This document shows positions 21,946 to 29,818 of a DNA stretch of 64,000 nt, in pieces. A program made the translations under genes and the position numbers. Position 1 is the first letter of the stretch, and every line of letters starts with the position of its first letter. The stretch is taken from positions 372,001-436,000 of the forward strand of contig CP134492.1 in the NCBI GenBank assembly GCA_031761875.1, given 5' to 3'. This stretch comes from Bacillaceae bacterium IKA-2. Lineage in GTDB: Bacteria; Bacillota; Bacilli; Bacillales; Anaerobacillaceae. Below the pieces are notes generated by a model. That model searched no databases. It was not told the DNA's origin and saw nothing but the letters and a program-made list of their open reading frames with translations.

Positions 21946-22814
21946 TGAATCAAAAGCCACTGAAAATCTATGAAGCCCTAAGTTGGGCTTCTTCTTTTTT
22001 AACTGAACACGGCCAAGAACAACCAATCGCTGAAATCTTATTAAAACACTATTTAGGTGTAAATCGAACAAAGCTATTACAACAGCTTCAAGATGAACTG
22101 CCAAAAGAAATTGAAGAAAAAATAAAAGAGGCATTAAATAAAGTCGTAAAAGGTGTTCCTGTTCAGTACATTACCGGCCTCGAATATTTTTACGGGAGAC
22201 CTTTTTCTGTGAATCAAGATGTCCTGATTCCGCGCCCGGAAACTGAAGAGCTAGTGGAAGGATTATTAAAACGAATCAACCAGCATTTTTCTCATCTAGA
22301 GATGATCAATGTTGTTGATGTCGGAACAGGTAGTGGTGCAATTGCTATTACGTTGGCCTTAGAGAATCGAAAGCTAAACGTAATGACAATCGATATCTCA
22401 GCTAAGGCTCTCAAAGTAGCTCAACATAATGCTGAGCAATTAGCGGCTGAGCTTTGTTTTTTTGAAGGAGATCTACTAGAACCAATTTTAAAAATCAATA
22501 AAACCGTTGATGTAATTGTCTCAAACCCACCTTATATTTCAGAAGCTGACTTTAAAGTGTTAGCAGAAAATGTTCGCGATCATGAACCGAGTTTAGCCCT
22601 CATAGGTGGTGTTTCAGGGTATGAATTATATGAGCGTTTATTGAGTCAAATCCCTAGCGCAATTAATAAAAGAGCAATCATCGCCTTTGAAGTTGGTGTC
22701 GGTCAAAGTAACCAAGTTGAAAAACTTATAAAATCGCGGTTCCCGGAATCCGTAACTGAAATTGTCCATGATATTAACGGTAAAGATCGAATTGTATTTG
22801 CAACGTTAAGCTAG
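21945..22814 (+). CDS. prmC: peptide chain release factor N5-glutamine methyltransferase
   Basis: A 289-residue SAM-dependent methyltransferase that methylates the Gln of GGQ in release factors. An N-terminal helical domain precedes the Rossmann-like core with VDVGTGSGAIAI and the NPPY motif (VIVSNPPYIS) that holds the glutamine side chain. Start overlaps the prfA stop by one base. Complete length. Confidence 0.95.
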   Translation: MNQKPLKIYEALSWASSFLTEHGQEQPIAEILLKHYLGVNRTKLLQQLQDELPKEIEEKIKEALNKVVKGVPVQYITGLEYFYGRPFSVNQDVLIPRPETEELVEGLLKRINQHFSHLEMINVVDVGTGSGAIAITLALENRKLNVMTIDISAKALKVAQHNAEQLAAELCFFEGDLLEPILKINKTVDVIVSNPPYISEADFKVLAENVRDHEPSLALIGGVSGYELYERLLSQIPSAINKRAIIAFEVGVGQSNQVEKLIKSRFPESVTEIVHDINGKDRIVFATLS

Positions 22815-22929
22815 TTTGTTTATAACAATGGGGACAGACCGGCCGTTGTCGAGCCTGAATTGTCCTCAGTCACCTCCCGCAAACTGCTTTAAAAGCAAAA
22901 AAAATATTTAAAATTCATTCATAAGCCAC

Positions 22930-22959
22930 GTATATTTTCTCCAGCCCTTGTCGACAATG
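22930..22959 (+). promoter_or_regulatory. candidate sigma-F promoter of spoIIR
   Basis: GTATA (22930-22934), 15 bp, then GTCGACAATG (22950-22959) fits GywTA-N15-GgnrAnAnTw except at two positions. B. subtilis spoIIR is transcribed by forespore sigma-F, so the match is where it should be, about 25 bp before the start codon. Confidence 0.55.
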
Positions 22960-22984
22960 TCACTAAGAAGGGGCGGGGGAGAAA

Positions 22985-23569
22985 ATGAATCGAAAAGTAC
23001 TTATCTATATTATTACAAGTTTACTAGTTTTAGTAATGAGCTGGGAGGCTCAGCGCAGCATGACCGTTACGGCAGCAAACATCGTGACAATTCCTGAGGA
23101 AGCAATTCGGCTTAGAATTCTTGCTAACAGCGACTCGCCGAGAGATCAGTGGTTAAAACGAGAAATACGCGATAAAGTAAATGCTGAAATTACGGAGTGG
23201 GTATCCGATTTAAACTCGCTAGAAAACGCTAGAGAAACTATTGTAGCTAATCTAGATCAAATAGAACAAATAGTCAAAGCCGAACTTACTAGAGTTGGTA
23301 TCAATGAAAGTTTTAGTGTCGATTTTGATGAAGTTCAGTTCCCAACAAAGCTTTATGGAAACATGGTTTATTCAGCAGGTAATTATGAAGCGGTACTTAT
23401 TACAATTGGCACGGGTAAAGGCGAAAATTGGTGGTGCGTCTTATTTCCACCGTTATGCTTTATTGACTTTGCTAATGGGGATGCTGTTGAAGGAGAAGAA
23501 GATGGAGAAGTTGAAGTTCGTTTTTTCGTCTTTGAATTGTTCAATAAAGTAAAAAGCATCTTTTCGTAA
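22985..23569 (+). CDS. spoIIR: stage II sporulation protein R
   Basis: A 194-residue secreted forespore signal that triggers SpoIIGA-dependent processing of pro-sigma-E in the mother cell. An N-terminal signal or anchor (about residues 5-30) precedes the conserved core beginning IPEEAIRLRILANSDSPRDQ; FPTKLYGNMVYSAGNYEAVLITIG and ENWWCVLFPPLCFID are family signatures. It is shorter than the B. subtilis protein at the C-terminus. ATG follows GAAGGGGCGGGGG. Confidence 0.95.
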   Translation: MNRKVLIYIITSLLVLVMSWEAQRSMTVTAANIVTIPEEAIRLRILANSDSPRDQWLKREIRDKVNAEITEWVSDLNSLENARETIVANLDQIEQIVKAELTRVGINESFSVDFDEVQFPTKLYGNMVYSAGNYEAVLITIGTGKGENWWCVLFPPLCFIDFANGDAVEGEEDGEVEVRFFVFELFNKVKSIFS

Positions 23570-23687
23570 CAGTCGCTTTCATAAGCGATCAAGGTTCGTT
23601 GACTTAAAAATGATAGATTAAGGTAATATTCTTGCTTCCCCCTACATAGGTTAGTAGTACAAGCCTAATGGGTAAGGAGGAAGATTA

Positions 23688-24131
23688 ATGGGAATTATAA
23701 TACGGATAGCAACAGAAAAAGATTTATTACCAATTCAGCATTTATTGGCAAAGGCAGGTTCGTCCAAACAAGGGATTGAGCAAAATATTGATAACTTTCT
23801 CGTCGCTTGTGCCCCTGATAAAAAAATTATCGGTACAGTTGGTATTGAGCCATTAGGAAAAGATGGGTTGTTACGATCTTTAGTTTTATCGTCAGAAAGC
23901 TGGAATGCCAAAATTGGTTTAAATTTTATTGAACTGGCCGTTGCATTCGGAAAGCAAAAAGGTTTTCAGAAATTATACTTATTAACAAATACGTCATTAC
24001 CATTTTTCGAGTATGTAGGATTTAAGATAATGGATGAAGCAGAAATACCTGAATGCGTAAAGGCATCAAAGCACTTTTCTCAGTATGTTGAAGGTGTTAC
24101 AAAAGTGTTGGTATTATCCACAGAAGATTGA
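23688..24131 (+). CDS. GNAT-family N-acetyltransferase (YwlB-like)
   Basis: A 147-residue GNAT fold protein in the position of B. subtilis ywlB, between spoIIR and ywlC. The N-terminal IRIATEKDLLPIQHLL strand-helix, the VGIEPLGKDGLLRSLVLS strands, and LLTNTSLPFFEYVGFKIMDEAEIPE near the C-terminus match the ArgA-like N-acetyltransferase branch. The substrate is unknown; amino-acid acetylation is only a family suggestion. ATG follows AAGGAGGAAG. A possible weak promoter (TTGACT, 23599) lies upstream. Confidence 0.8.
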   Translation: MGIIIRIATEKDLLPIQHLLAKAGSSKQGIEQNIDNFLVACAPDKKIIGTVGIEPLGKDGLLRSLVLSSESWNAKIGLNFIELAVAFGKQKGFQKLYLLTNTSLPFFEYVGFKIMDEAEIPECVKASKHFSQYVEGVTKVLVLSTED

Positions 24132-24235
24132 TAATTAAAGAAAAAACCATCAACATGTAGACAAACCCTACTGCTTTGAAGTAAATTAATAGTATAGAAG
24201 TAAAAAAAATTAGTTTTCAGTCTTTTTATTAACAA

Positions 24236-24268
24236 GTTATCCACGGTCTGTGGGTAACTATTTTTATA
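24236..24268 (+). terminator. hairpin with T-rich tail upstream of ywlC; also two DnaA-box-like sequences
   Basis: GTTATCCAC (24236-24244) pairs with GTGGGTAAC (24250-24258, one G-T pair), followed by TATTTTTATATTTTT, so it may end transcription from spoIIR-ywlB. The arms read TTATCCACG and, on the other strand, TTACCCACA, each one base from the DnaA box TTATCCACA. Confidence 0.6.
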
Positions 24269-24319
24269 TTTTTCAAACTGTTCAAATCACTTGTAAGTAA
24301 ATGAGTTAGGAGCTGTTAA

Positions 24320-25363
24320 ATGAATACAAAAATCTGGACTGTTGCTAAAATTAATGATATTAACGCTATTTATCCACAAATTAAGGAAGCGGCCCTGTTA
24401 ATAGCAAATAATCAAGTTGTCGCCTTCCCGACGGAAACAGTTTATGGTCTTGGGGCTAACGCATATTCTGAGGAAGCCGTTGCCAAAATTTTTATTGCAA
24501 AAGGCAGGCCTAGCGATAATCCTCTTATCGTCCACATTGCTGAAAAGCGTCAATTGAAGCAGCTCGTAAAAGAGGTCCCGGCACATGCATCCAAACTAAT
24601 CGAAGCATTTTGGCCGGGACCATTAACGCTTGTACTAGAAAAAGGCGTAGGAATTGCTGAAAAAGTTACAGCAGGTCTTGCGACGGTTGCAGTAAGAATG
24701 CCTGACCATCCCGTTGCGCTTGCGTTAATTAAAGCTGCCCAAGTTCCAGTTGCTGCTCCTAGTGCAAATGTTTCTGGCAAGCCAAGTCCAACACTAGCAG
24801 ACCACGTTTATGAAGATCTTTTTGGGAAAATTTCAGGAATTGTTGATAGTGGTGCAACGGGAGTCGGAGTCGAATCAACGGTTGTCGATTGTACAGCAGA
24901 GGTTCCGATAATTCTACGACCTGGTGGAATTACGAGAGAGCAAATTGAAGAAGTAGTCGGTGTTGTTACTGTAGATCCTGCTCTTGAAGAAAACGACCAA
25001 GTTCCTAAATCACCGGGGTTAAAATATAAGCATTATGCACCTGTTGCCAGATTAATTTTAGTGAATGGTAGTCATCAATTTTTACAGCAGCAAGTGGCAA
25101 GAGCGAAACAGCAAGGTAAAAAAGTCGGTGTTCTGACAACTTTTGAAGGTCTTGGTGATTACCAAGCTGATCTTGTTTTACCCTGTGGCACAAACTCAAA
25201 AATCAGCACGACAGCTCATCACCTTTATGGAGTCTTGAGGAAATTTGATCAATTTGACTTAGACGTTATTTATAGTGAAGTATTCCCAGAAGCAGGAGTT
25301 GGTAAAGCAATCATGAATCGACTCATAAAAGCTGCAAACGGTGACGTTATTAGTGAATCTTAA
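24320..25363 (+). CDS. ywlC: L-threonylcarbamoyladenylate synthase (Sua5/YwlC)
   Basis: A 347-residue two-domain Sua5 protein making threonylcarbamoyl-AMP from threonine, bicarbonate and ATP for tRNA t6A37. The N-terminal YrdC-like domain has VAFPTETVYGLGANA, KGRPSDNPLIVHI, and VAAPSANVSGKPSPT; the linker LRPGGITREQIE leads to a C-terminal Sua5 domain starting near SPGLKYKHYAP. Essential in many bacteria. ATG follows TTAGGAG. Confidence 0.95.
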   Translation: MNTKIWTVAKINDINAIYPQIKEAALLIANNQVVAFPTETVYGLGANAYSEEAVAKIFIAKGRPSDNPLIVHIAEKRQLKQLVKEVPAHASKLIEAFWPGPLTLVLEKGVGIAEKVTAGLATVAVRMPDHPVALALIKAAQVPVAAPSANVSGKPSPTLADHVYEDLFGKISGIVDSGATGVGVESTVVDCTAEVPIILRPGGITREQIEEVVGVVTVDPALEENDQVPKSPGLKYKHYAPVARLILVNGSHQFLQQQVARAKQQGKKVGVLTTFEGLGDYQADLVLPCGTNSKISTTAHHLYGVLRKFDQFDLDVIYSEVFPEAGVGKAIMNRLIKAANGDVISES

Positions 25364-25376
25364 ATCGTTTTGGTGA

Positions 25377-25399
25377 TCGGATGAATTTCATTCAATCGG
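25377..25399. mobile_element. 15-bp palindromic remnant flanked by ATCG
   Basis: GATGAATTTCATTCA is bracketed by ATCG on each side (about 25376-25379 and 25395-25398). It matches fused ends of the MITE-like element with no interior. Confidence 0.5.
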
Positions 25400-25419
25400 T
25401 AAAAATAACAAATAAAGTC

Positions 25420-25462
25420 CCTAGTACATGCATAGGTTAGAGTAGCATGTACTAGGGGGGGG
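25420..25462 (+). promoter_or_regulatory. 12-bp perfect hairpin touching the mntP ribosome site
   Basis: CCTAGTACATGC (25420-25431) pairs with GCATGTACTAGG (25445-25456). The last two Gs of the stem are also the first of the poly-G ribosome site (25455-25462) just before the TTG start of mntP, so folding could limit ribosome access. No T-tract follows. Confidence 0.6.
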
Positions 25463-25466
25463 CCAA

Positions 25467-26024
25467 TTGTTAAATGAACTAATAGCTATAAGTATAATGG
25501 CTTTTGCGCTGAGTATGGATGCATTTTCCTTAGCGATTGGAATGGGTATGATCGGTTTACGATATAAACAAATCGTAAACATTGGAATGACAATCGGTTT
25601 ATTTCACGTAATTATGCCTTTTTTAGGAATTATCATTGGCAAGTTCTTATCGCAATATCTTGGGATGGTTACGATCTTTCTTGGTGGTATTTTACTATTA
25701 ATCCTTGGTGGACAAATGGTTAGTTCAGCACTTTTTTCTAACAATCAAGAATCGAAAATTTTAAAGCCAGTTGGTATGGGCCTTCTTTTCTTTTCTTTAA
25801 GTGTAAGTATTGATAGTTTTTCAGTAGGATTGAGCCTAGGGATGATGGGGGCAAAAACGATTGTTACGCTCATTAGTTTTGGATTAATGAGTATGGTGTT
25901 GTCATGGCTTGGCTTATTGATCGGTAAAAAAGTCGAAGGCTATGTTGGCAGATACGGGGAGTTATTGGGTGGTTGTATTTTATTAGCGTTCGGAATAAAG
26001 TTATTGCTCCTAAACATAATTTAG
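25467..26024 (+). CDS. mntP: MntP-family manganese efflux pump
   Basis: A 185-residue inner-membrane protein of the MntP family with about six transmembrane helices in two related halves. The conserved acidic residues sit in SMDAFSLAIGMG and SIDSFSVGLSLG, expected to carry Mn2+ out of the cell. It occupies the ywlD position of B. subtilis. The TTG start follows a run of eight Gs; no in-frame ATG is near. Function as Mn2+ exporter follows from the family and was not tested for this subgroup. Confidence 0.88.
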   Translation: MLNELIAISIMAFALSMDAFSLAIGMGMIGLRYKQIVNIGMTIGLFHVIMPFLGIIIGKFLSQYLGMVTIFLGGILLLILGGQMVSSALFSNNQESKILKPVGMGLLFFSLSVSIDSFSVGLSLGMMGAKTIVTLISFGLMSMVLSWLGLLIGKKVEGYVGRYGELLGGCILLAFGIKLLLLNII

Positions 26025-26188
26025 ACATATAATTTTTAGTTTCAAATTAAAATATGTGATAAAATAAATTCATCAAAAACTGTAATATAATAGTATTGGC
26101 ATTTGTTACAAAAGCGGGACAAGCAGATCGGCTTGCTTGATTACTGGGAGCTTTTGAACGGCCTTTAATTTGGAAGGGAAGTGCAGAG

Positions 26189-26647
26189 ATGGAGAGAATT
26201 CTTTTTGTATGTACAGGAAATACTTGCAGAAGTCCCCTTGCACAAGCTTTATTAAAAGAAAAGCGACCTGATTTTGAAGTCAAGTCAGCAGGAGTTAATG
26301 CATTACCGGGAATGAATGCTTCTGAGGGTACGATTCAAGTATTGGCAAAAAAGGGAATCAAGTTAAACCATGTTTCAAGTCAAGTAAATATTGAGTTGGT
26401 GGGTTGGGCAGACATTATTTTGGCATTAACAGAAGGTCATAAACAACAACTAATTAAAAATTTTCCGGGATTTGAAAATAAAATTTATACATTAAAAGAA
26501 GCTGCTTTTAAAGAAGAAGTAGAAAATTCGGAACAGAAAATATCATCGTTTAGCATTTCAGATCCTTTTGGCGGTTCAATAGAGGTTTATGAAAAGACAG
26601 CTAACGAGATCGAAACTACTATTGATAAGTTCCTTAAAAAACTGTAA
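26189..26647 (+). CDS. ywlE: protein arginine phosphatase (low-molecular-weight PTP family)
   Basis: A 152-residue LMW-PTP fold enzyme, the YwlE orthologue by position and motif. The P-loop CTGNTCRS has nucleophile Cys8, Arg14 and Thr12; that Thr (Thr11 in B. subtilis) favours phospho-arginine over phospho-tyrosine. The general acid is in SDPFGGSIEVYEKT. It counters the McsB arginine kinase that marks proteins for ClpCP. ATG follows GGAAGGGAAG. Confidence 0.93.
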   Translation: MERILFVCTGNTCRSPLAQALLKEKRPDFEVKSAGVNALPGMNASEGTIQVLAKKGIKLNHVSSQVNIELVGWADIILALTEGHKQQLIKNFPGFENKIYTLKEAAFKEEVENSEQKISSFSISDPFGGSIEVYEKTANEIETTIDKFLKKL

Positions 26648-26732
26648 ACCTTAAAAGTTTCTGATCAAAACTTACATGGCTTATTAGCCACCGCGCGAGA
26701 CGAAAACTAAGTCTAAAGTTTTCGTTACTGTA

Positions 26733-26759
26733 TAAAAAAAGGATAATCAGAGCCGAGAA
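26733..26759 (+). promoter_or_regulatory. candidate sigma-D promoter of the chemotaxis receptor gene
   Basis: TAAA (26733-26736), exactly 15 bp, then GCCGAGAA (26752-26759) matches TAAA-N15-GCCGATAT at ten of twelve positions. Sigma-D drives chemoreceptor and flagellar genes in Bacillus, so it fits the gene downstream. Confidence 0.75.
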
Positions 26760-26861
26760 GATTAGGTGCTTATGCTTTTCGCTGCTAGAAACAGTAAATA
26801 ATAGCGTATACATAGTTATCAGGTATGACAACCAATTAATGGAATGCAGGGGGCGCGTCGC

Positions 26862-28157
26862 ATGAGTAAGAAAAAGAGATATAAATTTAGTATTAGAAAG
26901 AAAATGGTAGTAGGTATTGCATCGGTAGCAGCAATTACATATGCAACAAGTGCTTTTTTTATCTTTTATTTAAGTGAAATATTAGGTTCAATGTTTGGGA
27001 TTAATGAAGATGTTTTTACAATAATTACGCTTTCATTAGGGGTGTTCTGGTGCGCACTTCTTGGATTTTTTGCTGCAGCTGTGATTACAAAACCGTTAAA
27101 TAGACTAGAAGCAGCATCGCGGAAAGTAGCAAACGGTGATATAAGCGTTGACGTTGTAGTTAATAAATCTGATGATGAGATTCGTGCCTTAGGTTTGGCC
27201 TATCAGGATATGGTTATAAATTTACGGGAAATGGTTTCAGACATAGGTACGAACTTTCAATTAACAAATGAAAAAGTAGACGAAATAAAAAATGCTTCTT
27301 CAGACGCGGCTATCCAAGCGGAAAAAATTGGACGGACAATAGATGAAATTGCCAGTGGTGCTGAAAGCTCAGCTAGTTCAATCCAATGTACTGCAGAATC
27401 TATGGAAGATGTTTCAAAGCTAGCAGATCAAGTTCAAGATCGTGCAAACGCATCAAGGCAGTTATCAATTGATATGGTAGCGACTTTAGCAGAAAGTAAA
27501 CAAATCATCCACTCACTTGTTACAGGAATAAACCAGTTAGCTAGTGACAATCAAAACTCGTTGACAGCTGTAAGCCGCTTAGAATCTCATGCAAAAAAAG
27601 TTGGTGAAATTATCTCGCTAGTAGGGGATATTGCTGAGCAAACAAATTTACTCGCCTTAAATGCTTCAATTGAAGCGGCACGAGCAGGTGAGCAAGGAAG
27701 AGGTTTTGCGGTGGTTGCTGATGAGGTTCGTAAATTAGCTGATGAAAGTTCAAAAGCTGTCCAAGGTATTTCTAAATTAATCAAAAATATCCAAGACGAA
27801 GTATCTAATGTTGTCACCCAAATCTCAGATCAAGTAAAAGTAGCAAATAAGGAAGCTTTAAAAGGCGCGAGCACAAATGAAGCGATTGCAGAAATGACAA
27901 ACTCAGTGACTGAAGTAGCTACTGCAGTTAAAGATATTACCGAGCTCGTTAATAGCCAGCTTAAGTCAATCAGAGCAACAACAACAGAATCTCAAGAAGT
28001 CGCGGCAATTGCCGAGGAAACATCAGCTGCAACAGTAGAAGTATCATCATCAGTCCAAACGCAAACGGCAGTAATGCAAGAAATTGCCGCTTCAGCAGAA
28101 ATTTTGTCTACTCAAGCAGGAGAACTACAAAAAACAATCGGCAAATTCAGAACATAA
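26862..28157 (+). CDS. methyl-accepting chemotaxis protein with minimal sensor loop
   Basis: A 431-residue chemoreceptor. Two transmembrane helices (about 15-37 and 52-76) are separated by only about 15 residues, so there is no extracellular ligand domain; a HAMP domain (about 73-126) and a full cytoplasmic coiled-coil follow, with the hairpin tip [28 protein letters not shown]. It likely senses a membrane or cytoplasmic state, or transmits from a partner. I start at ATG 26862, with AGGGGG 9 bp upstream; ATG 26844 has no ribosome site. The gene is inserted between ywlE and rpiB, which are adjacent in B. subtilis. Confidence 0.92.
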   Translation: MSKKKRYKFSIRKKMVVGIASVAAITYATSAFFIFYLSEILGSMFGINEDVFTIITLSLGVFWCALLGFFAAAVITKPLNRLEAASRKVANGDISVDVVVNKSDDEIRALGLAYQDMVINLREMVSDIGTNFQLTNEKVDEIKNASSDAAIQAEKIGRTIDEIASGAESSASSIQCTAESMEDVSKLADQVQDRANASRQLSIDMVATLAESKQIIHSLVTGINQLASDNQNSLTAVSRLESHAKKVGEIISLVGDIAEQTNLLALNASIEAARAGEQGRGFAVVADEVRKLADESSKAVQGISKLIKNIQDEVSNVVTQISDQVKVANKEALKGASTNEAIAEMTNSVTEVATAVKDITELVNSQLKSIRATTTESQEVAAIAEETSAATVEVSSSVQTQTAVMQEIAASAEILSTQAGELQKTIGKFRT

Positions 28158-28395
28158 AAAAGTGGATAGTGGGAAAGTGGAAAAGTAGAAAAGTAGAAAG
28201 TGGGAAAGTAGAAAGTTGGAAAGTTGGAAAAGGGAAAGATAAAAGCTGAAAGCCCAGAGCGTAAAGCTGAAGGTCGAAAGCCAAACTGGATCTCCTAAAT
28301 TTTTTGAACTTCCTAACCAACTGTCCAACTAACCAACTTCCTAACAGTTCTTAATTTTTTTGAACTTCCTTTCCAACATTCCAACTTTACATACT
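28158..28395. repeat. polypurine GGAAAGTWGAAAGT tract with pyrimidine-rich partner
   Basis: From the mcp stop, about 75 bp of the + strand is nearly all purine plus T, in heptamers such as GAAAGTA and GAAAGTT; from about 28310 to 28390 the strand is pyrimidine-rich (CCAACTAACCAACTTCC, CCAACATTCCAACTTT), complementary to it. No gene is visible in this 261-bp gap. Confidence 0.8.
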
Positions 28396-28418
28396 ACTTA
28401 CTAACGGAGGTTTACATC

Positions 28419-28856
28419 ATGAAAGTAGCAATAGGATCAGATCACGGTGGAGTAAATATAAAAACAGAAATTAAATCATTAATGGATGAAATGAACATCC
28501 AGTACGAGGATCTAGGCTGCAATAGCGATGAGTCGGTTGATTATCCAGACTATGCCCGACCAGTGGCCTTAAAGGTTGTTAATGGTGAAGTAGATCTAGG
28601 GATTTTAATTTGTGGAACAGGTATTGGTATGAGTATTGCTGCTAATAAAGTAAATGGTATTCGCTGCGCGCTTGCTCATGATGTATTTAGTGCAAAAGCA
28701 ACGAGACTACATAATGACAGTAATATTCTCGCAATGGGTGAACGTGTTATTGGTCCTGGACTTGCAAGAGAAGTAGCGAAAGCATGGCTAGAAACAGAAT
28801 TTGAAGGTGGACGTCACGCTCGCCGTATTGCAAAAATAACTGAATTAGAAAAATAA
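28419..28856 (+). CDS. rpiB: ribose-5-phosphate isomerase B
   Basis: A 145-residue RpiB/LacB-family isomerase interconverting ribose 5-phosphate and ribulose 5-phosphate. AIGSDHGG at the start, the catalytic Cys in ILICGTGIGMSIAANK (about residue 66), and GIRCALAHDVFSAKATRLHNDSN are conserved. It corresponds to B. subtilis ywlF. ATG follows ACGGAGG. Confidence 0.94.
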   Translation: MKVAIGSDHGGVNIKTEIKSLMDEMNIQYEDLGCNSDESVDYPDYARPVALKVVNGEVDLGILICGTGIGMSIAANKVNGIRCALAHDVFSAKATRLHNDSNILAMGERVIGPGLAREVAKAWLETEFEGGRHARRIAKITELEK

Positions 28857-28904
28857 TTAATATCCACCAGCTTGATTATAATCGATCTGGTGGATATTAA
28901 TTAT
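28853..28904. terminator. 18-bp perfect inverted repeat at the rpiB stop codon
   Basis: ATAATTAATATCCACCAG (28853-28870) pairs perfectly with 28887-28904 around a 16-base loop that contains GATTATAATC. It starts on the rpiB stop. No T-run follows beyond the AT-rich stem end, so it could be a bidirectional terminator or an mRNA 3' end. Confidence 0.7.
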
Positions 28905-28943
28905 GTAGGTATCCATATCGTTATTTTTTAAAACATTAGAAAA

Positions 28944-28964
28944 TGAATGAATTTCATTCAAATG
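28944..28964. mobile_element. 15-bp palindromic remnant of the MITE-like element
   Basis: GAATGAATTTCATTC (28946-28960 allowing for the shared edge) is the two element ends fused, flanked on both sides by AAAT, as in copy E. No internal sequence remains. Confidence 0.55.
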
Positions 28965-28994
28965 TAAAATAAAAATTGAAAAGTCGGTGATTTG

Positions 28995-29576
28995 ATGGAT
29001 GCTAGCATAATTGAAAAAGAGATTTTTGAACAAGTTAGTCAAGGATTAGCGGATCTTCAAGAAAATATGTCTTTTCATAAAGATCATATTTTAGTAATCG
29101 GTACAAGTACGAGCGAAGTCATTGGTAAAGATATAGGTACAGCAGGAACAGAGAAAGTAGCCAGTGCTATTTTTCAAGCATTGCAAATTTTTCAGCAGAA
29201 AACAGGTGTACAACTAGCATTTCAATGCTGTGAACATTTAAATCGCGCTTTATTAGTTGAAGAAAACACACAAAGGAAATATAATTTAGAACAAGTGTCA
29301 GTCATTCCTGTTCCCGGGGCCGGGGGCTCAATGGCGGCTTATGCATATAAGCAACTAAAGACACCAGTAGTTGTTGAGTTTATTTCTGCTAATGCGGGTA
29401 TTGATATTGGTGATACACTAATAGGAATGCACCTAAAGCATGTTGCGATTCCTATTAGAAGTCGAGTGAAGCGAGTTGGTCACGCTAATCTTACAATGGC
29501 CACAACCAGACCTAAGCTTATCGGCGGAGGAAGAGCGCATTACATACCAGAAAATCAAGGTGGGAAATGTGAGTAA
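28995..29576 (+). CDS. ywlG: UPF0340 family protein YwlG
   Basis: A 193-residue protein of the YwlG/UPF0340 family (TIGR01440) with no settled function. Conserved segments include VIGTSTSEVIGKDIGTAGT, FQCCEHLNRALLVE, VPVPGAGGSMAAYAY, and HANLTMATTRPKLIGGGRAHY; the glycine-rich loops suggest ligand binding. I use ATG 28995; a TTG directly before it is also in frame. Position between rpiB and glyA matches B. subtilis. Confidence 0.93.
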   Translation: MDASIIEKEIFEQVSQGLADLQENMSFHKDHILVIGTSTSEVIGKDIGTAGTEKVASAIFQALQIFQQKTGVQLAFQCCEHLNRALLVEENTQRKYNLEQVSVIPVPGAGGSMAAYAYKQLKTPVVVEFISANAGIDIGDTLIGMHLKHVAIPIRSRVKRVGHANLTMATTRPKLIGGGRAHYIPENQGGKCE

Positions 29577-29599
29577 GATTAAGGCTGGCAGGAAATCTA

Positions 29600-29623
29600 A
29601 GTAAATGAATTTCATTCAAGTAA
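29600..29623. mobile_element. 15-bp palindromic remnant flanked by AGTA
   Basis: AATGAATTTCATTCA (29604-29618) is bracketed by AGTA on each side. Same interpretation as the remnants at 25377 and 28944. It lies 60 bp before complete copy D. Confidence 0.5.
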
Positions 29624-29680
29624 CAGAAAATTAGTTTTTGTGTTAAAATCTAAAGAAATAACTTTAATGAATTAGTATAC

Positions 29681-29797
29681 GAATGAATTTCATAATACCA
29701 AAACCTAGCCACATAAATCTATATCTAGTTGAAGATGTTTTAATTCAACTAGATATAGCATCCTAGTGGTGTAGAAACTGCATTATGAAATTCATTC
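29681..29797 (-). mobile_element. MITE-like element, complete, reverse orientation (copy D)
   Basis: 117 bp, in the opposite direction to copies C and E. Ends GAATGAATTTCATAATACC and GCATTATGAAATTCATTC; flanked by ATAC at 29677-29680 and 29798-29801. It is longer than the others because it holds an extra hairpin, TATATCTAGTTGAA (29720-29733) against TTCAACTAGATATA (29744-29757). Its edge is 22 bp before the glyA start. Confidence 0.85.
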
Positions 29798-29818
29798 ATA
29801 CGAAAGGGAGATTCTAAA

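Noticed and set aside
25381-25466. yybP-ykoY manganese riboswitch before mntP
   Set aside because: The leader has a single simple hairpin and lacks the conserved GGGGAGUA-type motifs of that riboswitch.
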